NCBI GenBank assembly: GCA_045541975.1 | Contig: JAZQKB010000041.1 | Location: 1 to 64,000 of the forward strand | DNA length: 64,000 nt | Reading direction: 5' to 3' | Source: SIG452 sp045541975 | GTDB lineage: Bacteria; Bacillota; Clostridia; UMGS1840 | Part shown: positions 26,025 through 35,854 of the stretch, in pieces | Position numbering within the stretch: position 1 is the stretch's first letter | Layout: the number at the start of each line of letters is the position of its first letter | Position numbers and translations under genes: made by a program | Notes under the pieces: generated by a model | What the model saw: only the letters and a program-made list of their open reading frames with translations | Database searches by the model: none | What the model was told of the DNA's origin: nothing

Positions 26025-29000
26025 ATGAAAAAACTGTTGTCTGCAATTCTTGTTATTGCAATGCTATGCAGTATGTTGGCGAGCTTTACTGCCTTCGCCT
26101 ACACCGAAATTCATATTCTTGCAACCGATTTCAGCTTGACAAGCGGAGAATATAAAGATAATTCTCCCAATAGTTTCGATAATACCACGTACTTAACAAA
26201 ATACTTCCCCGTGGAAGTATACAGCGGAAACTATGGTACTTTTGTGGAAATGCTGAATGGCGAATGGCTGACTTACCGTGTGAATGTGGAGCATGCAGGA
26301 ACCTATACCCTGGCACTTGACGCAGGAACCTCCAGTCAAACTTCTGCTACTGTTACTGTAAACGGTACAGAATACAGCATCAGCTTACCTTCCACCTCCG
26401 GTGTGCTGGAATTCACCGAAATGAACAATCTAGCAAGTTTTCCCTTACACGAAGGTGTGAATGAAATTATTTTAGAAAACTCCGGCAGATACTATTTTAA
26501 CTACCGTGAGCTGATTTTATCTTCCTCCGTAGGCCCCAATACTGAAGCTGACTACGAAGAAGAAGAGGGCATTATCTGGTGGGGAAATGCCAGATGGGAA
26601 ACCGGCTACAATGGCTACTACGGTGATTTTTCCGCAACCGATTTTACCGGTGACTATTCCGGTACCGTTGGTTCCGGCACCTTTACCATGGAACCCGGTG
26701 ACTTCGCAACCTACACCTACAATGCACCCTACACCGGCGTGTATGCAATGCAGATTCAAGTTTCCTCATTACCGGAAGGAACTGCTGCAATCCGTGCCGT
26801 ATCCGGTGACTACTATGCAGAATTCTTTATGGCATATCCCGGTTGGTCCAACAGTAACGATAACCTACAGGATCAGCCCATGTATTTTACTAAAGGCGCA
26901 AACACCGTTGTGGTAACCAATGTTGGTGATGCTACGGTAACCGTGAGTGCCTATGACTTTGGTCGTCTGGATGCCACTGGCAGCAATTCTCTGGATTTTC
27001 TGCCTCTGGTGAGAAAAGTAGCAGATATGCCGGCAGAAGGAGCAACCCCTACCTTCTGTCCTACTCCGACTCCTACGCCCTCTCCGGTTGCAACTGCAAC
27101 TCCTACGGTAGCGCCAACCGCAACTCCTACTGTAGCGCCAACCGCTACTCCTACGGTAGCGCCGACCACGAAACCCACCGCAACCCCGACGGCAACACCC
27201 ACACCCACTCCCACACCCACTCCTACTCCTACTGTGGAACCAACTGCAACTCCGACAGCAACACCTACCCAGGTAACTACCTGGATCGGTAACGTAAAAC
27301 AGGAGCCTGCATTTAACGGTTACAGCGGGGAAGTGGCTGCAACCAGCTTCAGCGGTGAATATTATGCACAGGCTGACCATATCAGCGGTGATAATTTCAC
27401 CATGTCCAACGGCGAATGGGGAACCTACACCTTCAATGCTCCCTATACCGGCGTCTACGGTGTTCAGCTGAGAGTTAATTCCATCAGCGGTAAAACCACC
27501 GTCCGTATGATTTCAGGCGATTATTATGCTGATTTCCCGCTTTCCGTCACTGGTTGGACCAATCAGAGCGGTGTGCTTGTTGACCAGCCCATGTATTTCA
27601 CCGAAGGGGCAAACACCTTTACCTTAAAAAATATCGGAGCAAATGAGGTAACCTTATCTGATTTGGATTACGGCTACTTAAATGCCACAGGATATGACTC
27701 TATGTCTTATATGAGTTTTGTGAAATCGGTATCTTCTATGCCGGCAGAACCTGTGTATACTCCGACTCCGACTGCAACTCCAACTCCTACCGCTACTCCG
27801 ACTCCCACTCCTCCCTCTGTAAACCCCGATGTGTCCGACAGAGTGATGAGAACGGTTTACGAAGCAGAAAGTTATACTTCCGGTACCCTCACAAAAACTA
27901 CTTATGACAGTGTTTCTGTTGGAAAAGCTACCAACACCTCCACTGCAACCTACACGGTAACCGTGGAAGAGGACACCATTTACAACTTATATATGAAAGG
28001 CGCTGCCTGGAAGGATGTATCCTACGATATTTCCATTGACGGAACCGTATATTATTACGAAACTTCCCATTTCCACAGCGACCGTTCCTCTACCTATGCC
28101 TACAATGAAGAATGTGTGGTTTCCTTCCCCTTATCCAAAGGAACTCACACCCTTGGCTTCACCTTCTACTGTGACGAATTTTATTTTGATTCCTTCACCT
28201 TAGAAGATACCTATTCCAAGCAGTATCAGATTCTGTACGGATTAAAAGATATTGCAACCTCTCAGGGAATTTACGAAGCATTGCTTGCCTCCGGTGACTA
28301 CATCTATGTGGATGTGGCAGCCGATACAGAAAGCCTGGCATATCCGCCCATGTCTTTCTGGGGAATGGTTGGCAAAGATTACGAAACTCCCGCTGAATTA
28401 ACAGCACTTTACGAAGCTGTGTTGGAAGAGGAGCTTGAAAATCCCACCGTTAGAATCAGAAATGCTTCCAATGTGGCGGTAACTACCTTACCGGAAGGCA
28501 AATCTACTGTAACGGTAAACTGTGCAAAAATCCCTACCAATATTACTTTGATCTGTGCCATTTATAATAATGGTAAATTAACCCAGATTCCGCAGACGGC
28601 ACAGAGCAATTCTTCCTCTGTTTCCTTTAGCTTAGCTGATGTAGAAGCAGGAAGCAACTTAAAAATCTTAGCAATTGCCAATATGGAAGAAGTAACACCG
28701 TATACTTCCTCCGGTACCTATATGGACTTCTATGTAGCAACTACCGGCAAATCTACCAATGACGGATTAACTCCCGATACTCCTGTTGCCACTCTGGCAC
28801 AGGCGCTGACCAAAGTGAAAGCTGTCAATTCCGAAATGAGCGGTGACATTATTGTTCACGTAGCACCTGGTGTATACCGCAGTAATGTAACCATTGAAAT
28901 TGACCAGACCATGAGCGGTATGAACGGCTATAAAGTCATCATTCAGGGTGACGATCCAGACAACCGCCCTGTATTCTCCGGTGGAGAACCCTTAACCGGC

Positions 29001-30599
29001 AAATGGTCCAAGGTTTCCGGCGAAAACTATTGGGTAGCTACTACCTCCACCCGTGAAACCAGAGCGTTGTATGTTGGTGGCTACCAGGCGGTGCTGGCAA
29101 GAAGCTCCGGCACTTATGACGGCTCTTACATTACGCCTTCTTCTCCGAAAAATGATTATCATATCGCAGACGGTCTGAAGGTAAGCAGATCCAGCTATCC
29201 CGATTTCCCCACAGGCTTAGAAGGGGAAACCAGAATGCAGATGGTGTATAACTTAGCTTGGGCAAATCAGCGTTTCCCCATTGACAGTGTTACCTACGAT
29301 TCCAGCTATGCTTATATCAATGCAACCTATCCCTACTATAACGCATTCTTGGGAAGTGGACACACTTCCACTGTTATGCCTACAGAGGGAAGAGATTTCT
29401 ACTTAGAAAACGCCATGGCGCTTTTAGATCAGCCCGGCGAATTCTATTTTGATAAAGCGAACCGCAAAATGTATTACTATCCTTATTCCAATGAGGATAT
29501 GACTACCATTGAAAGCTACTGTGCAGTAACCGACGGTCTGCTGACCATTCAGGGAACTTCCACTACCAACCCTGTGCAAAATTTTGAATTTCGCGATATT
29601 TCCTTCCGCTATGGTGCCTGGGATGATGCCACCACCTACGGTGCAGCATACAATCAGGCAGACGAGCTCCGTCGTGGCACGGAAACCGGATTCAGTCAGA
29701 ATCTGATGCCGGCGCAGATTATGGTAAGTTATGCAGATGCTTTAGTGTTTGACGGCTGTGAATTTGCTTGCCTTGGCTCCAGCGCTATGTATATGACTGA
29801 AGGAGTTGTAAATTCCAAAGTGGTAAACTGTGATTTCCACGATATTTCCGGCGGTGGCGTTTCGGTTTCCAACTACCTGCACAACAGTAACTACAGTGGC
29901 GGTATCCGTTGTAAAAACATTGAAATCGGTAACAACATTTTCCGCCGTGTGGCTCAGGAATTTATGAACTTGCCTGCCATTGCGGTATACTATGTGGATT
30001 CTGCGAACGTTCATCACAACGATATCAAGCATCTGCCCTATACCGGGATTTCCATCGGTTGGGGTTGGGGTTACTATGAACCCACCGATGTTGGTAATCA
30101 CATTGTTTCTTACAATAAAATCACCGAAGTCTGCCAGGTGTTAGACGACGGTGCGCAGATTTACACCTTAAGTGACCAGGAAAATATGCACTTAAACGAT
30201 AACTACTTAATTGATCCGGGTAACTACCGCCGTGGCGGTGTGTACTTTGACGAAGCAACTGGTTACATTTCCATGTGTGACAATGTTGTGGAAGGCGCAA
30301 ACGATTCCGGTGACTTCTGGCTCTTTGCAAGAAAATACGTAAACTTAAATGACAACTATGTAGCGTATAACTACACCGACGGTGGTAACCCCAAATCTTT
30401 CGCCACCTTCCCCTTAGATACCTCCGGTGTAACCTACGCAACCAACTATATCAATCAGACATCCTGGAACACGACAGCACAGAGAATTATGGCAGAAGCA
30501 GGATTAGAAGACAAAGAAAGAGTTGCCAATGTGGATTATTATCCCTCCTGGCGTACCCTTCCCATGTTTAACCTTCCCGCAGATGCAATCATTGACTAG
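26025..30599 (+). CDS. Giant secreted beta-helix (GH141-like) protein with Pro-Thr linkers
   Basis: 1524 residues. Signal peptide (about 1-25, ending TAFAY), a first binding-like module (about 27-170), two copies of the shared PYTGVY module (about 180-345 and 420-580), a long Thr-Pro-Ala linker between them (about 345-420) and a second linker near 585-605, a CBM6-like module (about 610-730), a small helical plus Ig-like region (to about 900), and the beta-helix domain (from about 905; opens MDFYVATTGKSTNDGLTP). The helix has PYTGISIGWGWG and RRGGVYFDEATG. It ends at YYPSWRTLPMF with no SLH repeats, so it is probably released or held by its modules. It is a close paralogue of the next gene. 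Confidence 0.84.
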   Translation: MKKLLSAILVIAMLCSMLASFTAFAYTEIHILATDFSLTSGEYKDNSPNSFDNTTYLTKYFPVEVYSGNYGTFVEMLNGEWLTYRVNVEHAGTYTLALDAGTSSQTSATVTVNGTEYSISLPSTSGVLEFTEMNNLASFPLHEGVNEIILENSGRYYFNYRELILSSSVGPNTEADYEEEEGIIWWGNARWETGYNGYYGDFSATDFTGDYSGTVGSGTFTMEPGDFATYTYNAPYTGVYAMQIQVSSLPEGTAAIRAVSGDYYAEFFMAYPGWSNSNDNLQDQPMYFTKGANTVVVTNVGDATVTVSAYDFGRLDATGSNSLDFLPLVRKVADMPAEGATPTFCPTPTPTPSPVATATPTVAPTATPTVAPTATPTVAPTTKPTATPTATPTPTPTPTPTPTVEPTATPTATPTQVTTWIGNVKQEPAFNGYSGEVAATSFSGEYYAQADHISGDNFTMSNGEWGTYTFNAPYTGVYGVQLRVNSISGKTTVRMISGDYYADFPLSVTGWTNQSGVLVDQPMYFTEGANTFTLKNIGANEVTLSDLDYGYLNATGYDSMSYMSFVKSVSSMPAEPVYTPTPTATPTPTATPTPTPPSVNPDVSDRVMRTVYEAESYTSGTLTKTTYDSVSVGKATNTSTATYTVTVEEDTIYNLYMKGAAWKDVSYDISIDGTVYYYETSHFHSDRSSTYAYNEECVVSFPLSKGTHTLGFTFYCDEFYFDSFTLEDTYSKQYQILYGLKDIATSQGIYEALLASGDYIYVDVAADTESLAYPPMSFWGMVGKDYETPAELTALYEAVLEEELENPTVRIRNASNVAVTTLPEGKSTVTVNCAKIPTNITLICAIYNNGKLTQIPQTAQSNSSSVSFSLADVEAGSNLKILAIANMEEVTPYTSSGTYMDFYVATTGKSTNDGLTPDTPVATLAQALTKVKAVNSEMSGDIIVHVAPGVYRSNVTIEIDQTMSGMNGYKVIIQGDDPDNRPVFSGGEPLTGKWSKVSGENYWVATTSTRETRALYVGGYQAVLARSSGTYDGSYITPSSPKNDYHIADGLKVSRSSYPDFPTGLEGETRMQMVYNLAWANQRFPIDSVTYDSSYAYINATYPYYNAFLGSGHTSTVMPTEGRDFYLENAMALLDQPGEFYFDKANRKMYYYPYSNEDMTTIESYCAVTDGLLTIQGTSTTNPVQNFEFRDISFRYGAWDDATTYGAAYNQADELRRGTETGFSQNLMPAQIMVSYADALVFDGCEFACLGSSAMYMTEGVVNSKVVNCDFHDISGGGVSVSNYLHNSNYSGGIRCKNIEIGNNIFRRVAQEFMNLPAIAVYYVDSANVHHNDIKHLPYTGISIGWGWGYYEPTDVGNHIVSYNKITEVCQVLDDGAQIYTLSDQENMHLNDNYLIDPGNYRRGGVYFDEATGYISMCDNVVEGANDSGDFWLFARKYVNLNDNYVAYNYTDGGNPKSFATFPLDTSGVTYATNYINQTSWNTTAQRIMAEAGLEDKERVANVDYYPSWRTLPMFNLPADAIID
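27055..27270 (+). repeat. Tandem repeat DNA encoding a Thr-Pro-Ala linker
   Basis: Degenerate 21-24 base units encoding TPTVAPTA are repeated, followed by units encoding TPTP. This is an interdomain linker, prone to slippage. A shorter tract at 27755-27815 encodes a second linker of the same protein. Confidence 0.85.
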
Positions 30600-30677
30600 T
30601 ACAGAATCCGGCTGGACCTGCTAATCTTTTGTCCGGCTTACAAATACAAACAGAAATGTTTGAAGGAGGATTTTCCA

Positions 30678-33600
30678 TTGAGAAACGAAATCAAAAAGCT
30701 GTTGTCCATCTGCTTACTCGTTGCTATGATTTGCAGCATGATGGCGTTCCCCGTAAGTGCGGCACCCACCTGGACCGGTAAATTCAGCGATTTATCCGGT
30801 TATACCAACGGCTATGTTGGTGAAAACTATGCAATGTCTACCTTTACCAAAAGCGGTGCAGATGGCTCTTCTGTTTCCGGCACTGACTACTATGCAACTG
30901 CATCGAATCCGTTTGGTGCATCCGGTGCCTTTACTATGGTTACCGGCAACTGGGGCAGATATGAATTAACTGTTCCTTACACCGGCGTATATGCATTCCA
31001 GTTGAGAACTGACTGGTTCGGCGGTTCCGGTACCGGCTACCGTGTAACCACTGAACATGGCTACTATGCAGAATACAGTATTTCCGATACCGGCTGGAGC
31101 TCCGGCGGTTTGCAGGACCAGCCCCTTTATTTGAAGGAAGGTACCAATATTATCACCATTGAATGTATTGGTCCCGGTAATGCAATTTTAGGCGCTTGGG
31201 ACTTAGGTCGTCTGGATGCGCAGGGTGCAGATTCTTCTTTAGATTTTCTGCCTCTGGTAAAATTGACTTCCGATTTACCGGAAGCAACTGCAACTCCTGA
31301 ACCTACTGAAACTCCCACTCCCACCGAGGCTCCTTTAACCTGGCCCGGTGCTTACAGCGATTTAGATGAAAATTATAAAAACGGTTATGCCGGCGAAGTA
31401 TATACGATGACCACCTTCACTAAAAGCGGTGCAGATGGATCCTCCGTTTCCGGCACTGACTATGTGGCAACCTCCGGTTCACCGTTTGGTTCCACCGGCA
31501 TGTTCACTATGCTGGTAAATGACTGGGGCAGATACGAAATCACTGCTCCCTATACTGGCGTATACGCTCTGCAGCTGAGAACCTCGTGGATTGCCGGAGA
31601 CGGTACCACCAGCTATCAAGTGATTACTGAACATGGCTATTATGCGGATTATACCATTACCAATACCGGTTGGTCCAGCGGTATTTATCAGGATCAGCCT
31701 ATCTATTTGGAAGAAGGTACAAACATTGTTACTATCGTTTGTACCGGTCCCAATGCGGCTATTTTAGAAGCTTATGATATGGGGCTGTTAAACAAAGGTG
31801 GCGCAGAAGCTTCCTTGGATTATCTGGGATTTGTGAAAATCGGAACTCCTGCAGTTCCCACTCCGACTCCCACCGCAGAACCCACTGCAGAACCTACTGC
31901 AACTCCTACTCCTACTGTAGCACCCACTGCTACCCCGACTACAGCACCCACTGCTACTCCTACCGCAACACCTACCGCAACACCTACCGCAACTCCCACT
32001 CAGGTAACCACCTGGATTGGGAACGTAAAACTGGAACCCGCATTTAACGGTTACAGCGGTGAAGTGGCTGCAACCAGTTTCAGCGGTGACTATTATGCGC
32101 AAAGCAATCATATCAGCGGTGATAATTTCACCATGGCTAACGGTGAATGGGGAACCTACACCTTTAATGCACCCTATACTGGTGTATATGGTGTTCAGTT
32201 GTATGTTGAGTCTATTGCAGGTGACACCACCGTTCGTATGATTTCAGGCGATTACTATGCGGACTTTGAACTGACCACCACCGGATGGACCAATCAGGAT
32301 GGTGTTCAGATTGACCAGCCCATGTACTTTATCGAAGGTGCAAATACCTTTACTTTAAAAAATATCGGTTCCAATTCGGTAATCTTATCCAGCATGGATT
32401 ACGGCTATTTAAATGCCACCGGATATGACTCCATGTCTTATATCGGCTTTGTAAAACCGGTATCTTCTATGCCGGCTGAACCTGTGGTAACTCCCACACC
32501 TACCGCAACTCCCAACTATACCGATTCTGAATATATGATTATCACCGAAGCAGAAGCCTATACCACTCAGAGCGGTACAACTCAGGGAACTCACGGTAAT
32601 GCAACTGTAATTACTGCTACTAACGAATCCACCTCTACCTATACCGTTACCGTTCCCGATACCGGTGTTTACAATCTGTACTTAAGAGGTGCAGCTTGGA
32701 AAGACGTTTCTGTTGACATCACTGTTGACGGAACCTATCAGTCTTATGAAACCATGCATTTCAACCTGCATAAAGATGATACCTATCCTCTGCAGACTGA
32801 AAAAATCTATTCTATGCATTTGACTGCAGGTACTCATACCCTTACCTTTACCTATTTCTGTGATGTGTTCTACTTTGACGATTTCCGTCTGGAAAACACC
32901 AGCAGCAGAACCTATCATCTGTTATACGGCTTTAAAGATGCTACTACCTCTCAGGAAGCATACAACATTTTAGTGGAATGTGGCTCTCTGCTTGGCATTG
33001 ATGTAGAAGCTGACACTGCAAACATTTTCTATCCGCAGATGTCCTTCTGGCCCATGGTTAGTAAGGACTACGACTCCTTAGATGCAATGCTTGCAGCATA
33101 TAACGATATCATTACCAGCGAATCTTCCAGTCCCACCGTGAAGTTATACAATGTTTCCAACACTCCGGTAAGCACCTTACCCACCGGCACTGCAAGATTG
33201 ATTATCAATACTTCCAATATGCCTGCAAACTCTACCGTTGTTGTGGCAGAATATCAGGGCAGCAAAATGGTTGGTAACTTAAATACCTTAACCAGCACTT
33301 CCACCACTGTTACCTGTACTTTAACCGGTTTAACCGCACAGAGTCAGGTGAAAATTATGGTGTTCTCCGAAATCGAGGAAGCAAAACCCTACTCTTCCTC
33401 CGGTGTTTATAAAGATATCTATGTAGCAACCACCGGTAAATCCACCAATGACGGTCTGACTCCGGAAACTCCGGTTGCAACCGTTGCACAAGCGTTAACC
33501 AAAGTAAAAGCATACAATTCCACCATGACTGGTGACATTGTGGTACACATTGCTCCCGGTACTTACCGCAGTAATGTAACCATCGCAATTGACCAGACCA

Positions 33601-35297
33601 TGAGCGGTATGAACGGCTATAAGGTTATCTTAAAAGCAGAAGATCCCAACAACCGTCCCATTTTATCCGGCGGTGAACCCTTAACCGGTAAATGGAGTAA
33701 GGTTTCCGGCGAAGAATATTGGGTAGCTACTACCTCCACCCGTGAAACCAGAGCATTATATGTCAACGGCTATCAGGCAACTATGGCAAGAAGCAGTGGC
33801 TGGTATATTGCAGACGACGTTATTGCTCCGGAAACTCCGGTAAATGATGTGCATATTGCAGACGGTTTTAAGGTAAATATTGAACAGTGGGATACTGATT
33901 TCCCCAGAAACTTAGATGATGATACCAGATTACAGGTAGTATTCCAGAAAAACTGGGCAAACCATCGTTTCCCTGTGGAAAAAGTAGTTTATACTACTTA
34001 TTTAGGTTATGAATACGCATATGTATACATTCCGTTCCCCAGATATCACATCTTCTTAAACGATGATGCCACTACCTCTACCATTCAGCCTACCGGTTCC
34101 TTCTACTTAGAAAACTCTATGGACTTCTTGGATGAACCCGGTGAATTCTTCTTTGACAAGGCAAACCGTAAGATGTACTACTATCCCTATGCAGAAGAAG
34201 ATATGACCACTGCAGAAACCTTCTGTGCAGTTACCGACGGATTAATGACCATTACCGGTGTTGGTGCTACCAACAAGGTTACCAACATGGAATTTGACGG
34301 TTTATCCTTCCGTTACGGTGCTTGGGATGAAGCTTCCACCAACGGTGCAGCCTTCAACCAGGCAGACGAAATGCGTTTGGGTGGCGAAATCTGGTACGGA
34401 AGCTATATGTTCCCCGCACAGGTTACCTTAAACTATGCAGATAACGTAGTATTTAAAAACTGTGAATTTGCAAACTTAGGCTCCAGTGCAGTTCTCTTTG
34501 AAGAAGGGGATACCAACTGCCGTGTAACCGGAAGCTCCTTCCATGATATTTCCGGTACCGGTGTTGTAGTCGGAAACTTCCTCCACGATGTGAATATGTC
34601 TTCCGATAAACAGCGTTCTACCCATATTGAAGTAGACAACAACATCTTCCGCCGTTGTGCACAGGAATACTTAGGGACCACCGCAGTTGCGGTATACTAT
34701 ACCGGTGATTCCAAAGTTCATCACAACGATATCGCTGATATGCCTTATACCGGTATTACCCTTGGTTGGGGTTGGGGCGCAGCATTACCTGACGATTGCG
34801 GAAACAACGTTGTGTCCTACAACAAGATTGAAGATGTAATGCAGACTATGTATGACGGGTCTCAGATTTACACCGTAGGTCTGCAGGGATACAACCAGAT
34901 TAACGATAACTACTTTATCGATCCGGGCGATCACTTAAGAGGCGGTCTGTATCTTGACCAGGCAACTCAGGATCTGTACTTCAGCGATAACGTATTTACC
35001 GATGCAAAACCCACCACTGACCGTTGGTTATTCGCAAGAAGATATGTAGATATTGAAAATTGCTACGGTTCTTATAACCATACTGACGGTAAAATGCCTT
35101 CCACCGGCGGTTCCTACGGTTTTGACAACTCCGGCGTAACCATGGAAAACAATAACGTAAGCGTGACCAGCTGGTCTTTATCTGCACAGAGAATTATGTC
35201 CGAAGCAGGTGTTGACAATCAGACCGAGCTTCAGACTGTAGACTACTATCCGTCCTGGAGAACCATGCGTATGTTAGACGTTCCCGCAGACGAATAA
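30678..35297 (+). CDS. Giant secreted beta-helix (GH141-like) protein, paralogue of the preceding gene
   Basis: 1539 residues from a TTG at 30678, seven bases after AAGGAGGA; an earlier in-frame TTG at 30660 lies before the ribosome binding site. Signal peptide (ending PVSAA), three tandem copies of the shared PYTGVY module (about 25-190, 210-385 and 445-605) joined by Thr-Pro linkers, a CBM6-like module (about 625-750), a helical/Ig-like region, and the beta-helix domain (from about 920; DIYVATTGKSTNDGLTP, PYTGITLGWGWG, RGGLYLDQATQ). It ends YYPSWRTMRMLDVPADE. No SLH repeats. The third module and the beta-helix start are nearly identical to those of the preceding gene, pointing to recent duplication or gene conversion. 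Confidence 0.85.
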   Translation: MRNEIKKLLSICLLVAMICSMMAFPVSAAPTWTGKFSDLSGYTNGYVGENYAMSTFTKSGADGSSVSGTDYYATASNPFGASGAFTMVTGNWGRYELTVPYTGVYAFQLRTDWFGGSGTGYRVTTEHGYYAEYSISDTGWSSGGLQDQPLYLKEGTNIITIECIGPGNAILGAWDLGRLDAQGADSSLDFLPLVKLTSDLPEATATPEPTETPTPTEAPLTWPGAYSDLDENYKNGYAGEVYTMTTFTKSGADGSSVSGTDYVATSGSPFGSTGMFTMLVNDWGRYEITAPYTGVYALQLRTSWIAGDGTTSYQVITEHGYYADYTITNTGWSSGIYQDQPIYLEEGTNIVTIVCTGPNAAILEAYDMGLLNKGGAEASLDYLGFVKIGTPAVPTPTPTAEPTAEPTATPTPTVAPTATPTTAPTATPTATPTATPTATPTQVTTWIGNVKLEPAFNGYSGEVAATSFSGDYYAQSNHISGDNFTMANGEWGTYTFNAPYTGVYGVQLYVESIAGDTTVRMISGDYYADFELTTTGWTNQDGVQIDQPMYFIEGANTFTLKNIGSNSVILSSMDYGYLNATGYDSMSYIGFVKPVSSMPAEPVVTPTPTATPNYTDSEYMIITEAEAYTTQSGTTQGTHGNATVITATNESTSTYTVTVPDTGVYNLYLRGAAWKDVSVDITVDGTYQSYETMHFNLHKDDTYPLQTEKIYSMHLTAGTHTLTFTYFCDVFYFDDFRLENTSSRTYHLLYGFKDATTSQEAYNILVECGSLLGIDVEADTANIFYPQMSFWPMVSKDYDSLDAMLAAYNDIITSESSSPTVKLYNVSNTPVSTLPTGTARLIINTSNMPANSTVVVAEYQGSKMVGNLNTLTSTSTTVTCTLTGLTAQSQVKIMVFSEIEEAKPYSSSGVYKDIYVATTGKSTNDGLTPETPVATVAQALTKVKAYNSTMTGDIVVHIAPGTYRSNVTIAIDQTMSGMNGYKVILKAEDPNNRPILSGGEPLTGKWSKVSGEEYWVATTSTRETRALYVNGYQATMARSSGWYIADDVIAPETPVNDVHIADGFKVNIEQWDTDFPRNLDDDTRLQVVFQKNWANHRFPVEKVVYTTYLGYEYAYVYIPFPRYHIFLNDDATTSTIQPTGSFYLENSMDFLDEPGEFFFDKANRKMYYYPYAEEDMTTAETFCAVTDGLMTITGVGATNKVTNMEFDGLSFRYGAWDEASTNGAAFNQADEMRLGGEIWYGSYMFPAQVTLNYADNVVFKNCEFANLGSSAVLFEEGDTNCRVTGSSFHDISGTGVVVGNFLHDVNMSSDKQRSTHIEVDNNIFRRCAQEYLGTTAVAVYYTGDSKVHHNDIADMPYTGITLGWGWGAALPDDCGNNVVSYNKIEDVMQTMYDGSQIYTVGLQGYNQINDNYFIDPGDHLRGGLYLDQATQDLYFSDNVFTDAKPTTDRWLFARRYVDIENCYGSYNHTDGKMPSTGGSYGFDNSGVTMENNNVSVTSWSLSAQRIMSEAGVDNQTELQTVDYYPSWRTMRMLDVPADE
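31855..32003 (+). repeat. Tandem repeat DNA encoding a Thr-Pro-Ala-Glu linker
   Basis: Repeated codons encode PTAEPTAEPTATPTPTVAP and then ATPT units. Same linker type as in the preceding gene; a related short linker is at 31280-31330. Confidence 0.8.
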
Positions 35298-35312
35298 TCT
35301 AAAATTAAAAAA

Positions 35313-35347
35313 TCCGGAATATGCCTGTTTTTCAGGCATATTCCGGA
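35313..35347. other. Perfect 15-base-pair stem-loop after the second giant paralogue
   Basis: TCCGGAATATGCCTG (35313-35327) pairs with CAGGCATATTCCGGA (35333-35347) around TTTTT. Plus-strand sequence after it is ACCAAAT, not a T-run, while an A-run precedes it, so termination would be efficient only for minus-strand transcripts. The motif TACGATGTTT follows at about 35374. Confidence 0.55.
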
Positions 35348-35410
35348 ACCAAATAATAAAACCCCGCATGACTACGATGTTTTTGCAACTTAAGGAGGGT
35401 TCAGACAGCG

Positions 35411-35689
35411 ATACAAGTCCGCATAAAAAATTTAGTTTCATTTCTTTTGATTTTCACCATGATGGCAAGCATGCTGACGGTCATGATGCTGCAGACAGCT
35501 TCTGTTCCTGTTTGTTGTAACCCCAATATGAACAGGGGGACCAACTACAGTAAATTAATCAACCGGCCTGCTATCGCACAGATATGTAAGGGAGAAGCAG
35601 ACGTCACCGATCAATTCCGATTCGACGAGATTAATAGTTATCCCTCTTGGAGAATCACACGAATGCTGGATATTCCGGCAAAAGAATAA
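35411..35689 (+). pseudogene. Collapsed relic of a third giant paralogue (signal peptide plus last 40 residues)
   Basis: An AAGGAGGG site at 35391-35398 is followed by a frame starting at ATA (35411): a signal-like segment (about 36 residues, LLIFTMMASMLTVMMLQ) then a short junction, then a tail that aligns without gaps to the end of the upstream giant protein (here EADVTDQFRFDEINSYPSW, there EAGVDNQTELQTVDYYPSW; both then RMLD-PA-E). The roughly 1450 residues between are missing. The simplest reading is an internal deletion that left both ends in frame, plus loss of the ATG. A TTG at 35447 would give an 80-residue product, so translation as a small secreted peptide is not excluded. Confidence 0.7.
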
Positions 35690-35854
35690 GTGCTAATTGA
35701 GAAAAATTTCAAAATCAGATCAGAACTTCTCATTGTTGATTTTTAATACTGTTTTTCAGACAGAATCAAATGTCTTCTGTCCGAAGAACCCCAAATTTGC
35801 TAATAAAAATTTTATATATATCAAATTACATGCAAAAATTAAGGAGGATTGCTT

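Noticed and set aside
26951..27220. A minus-strand open frame rich in GVGVGVAVG over the linker region
   Set aside because: It is the antisense shadow of the Thr-Pro linker repeats, with no ribosome binding site, and lies inside a well-supported gene on the other strand.
27055..27270. Regular short repeats that could suggest a CRISPR array
   Set aside because: The repeats are in frame and encode a Thr-Pro-Ala linker; units are too short and have no unique spacers between them.
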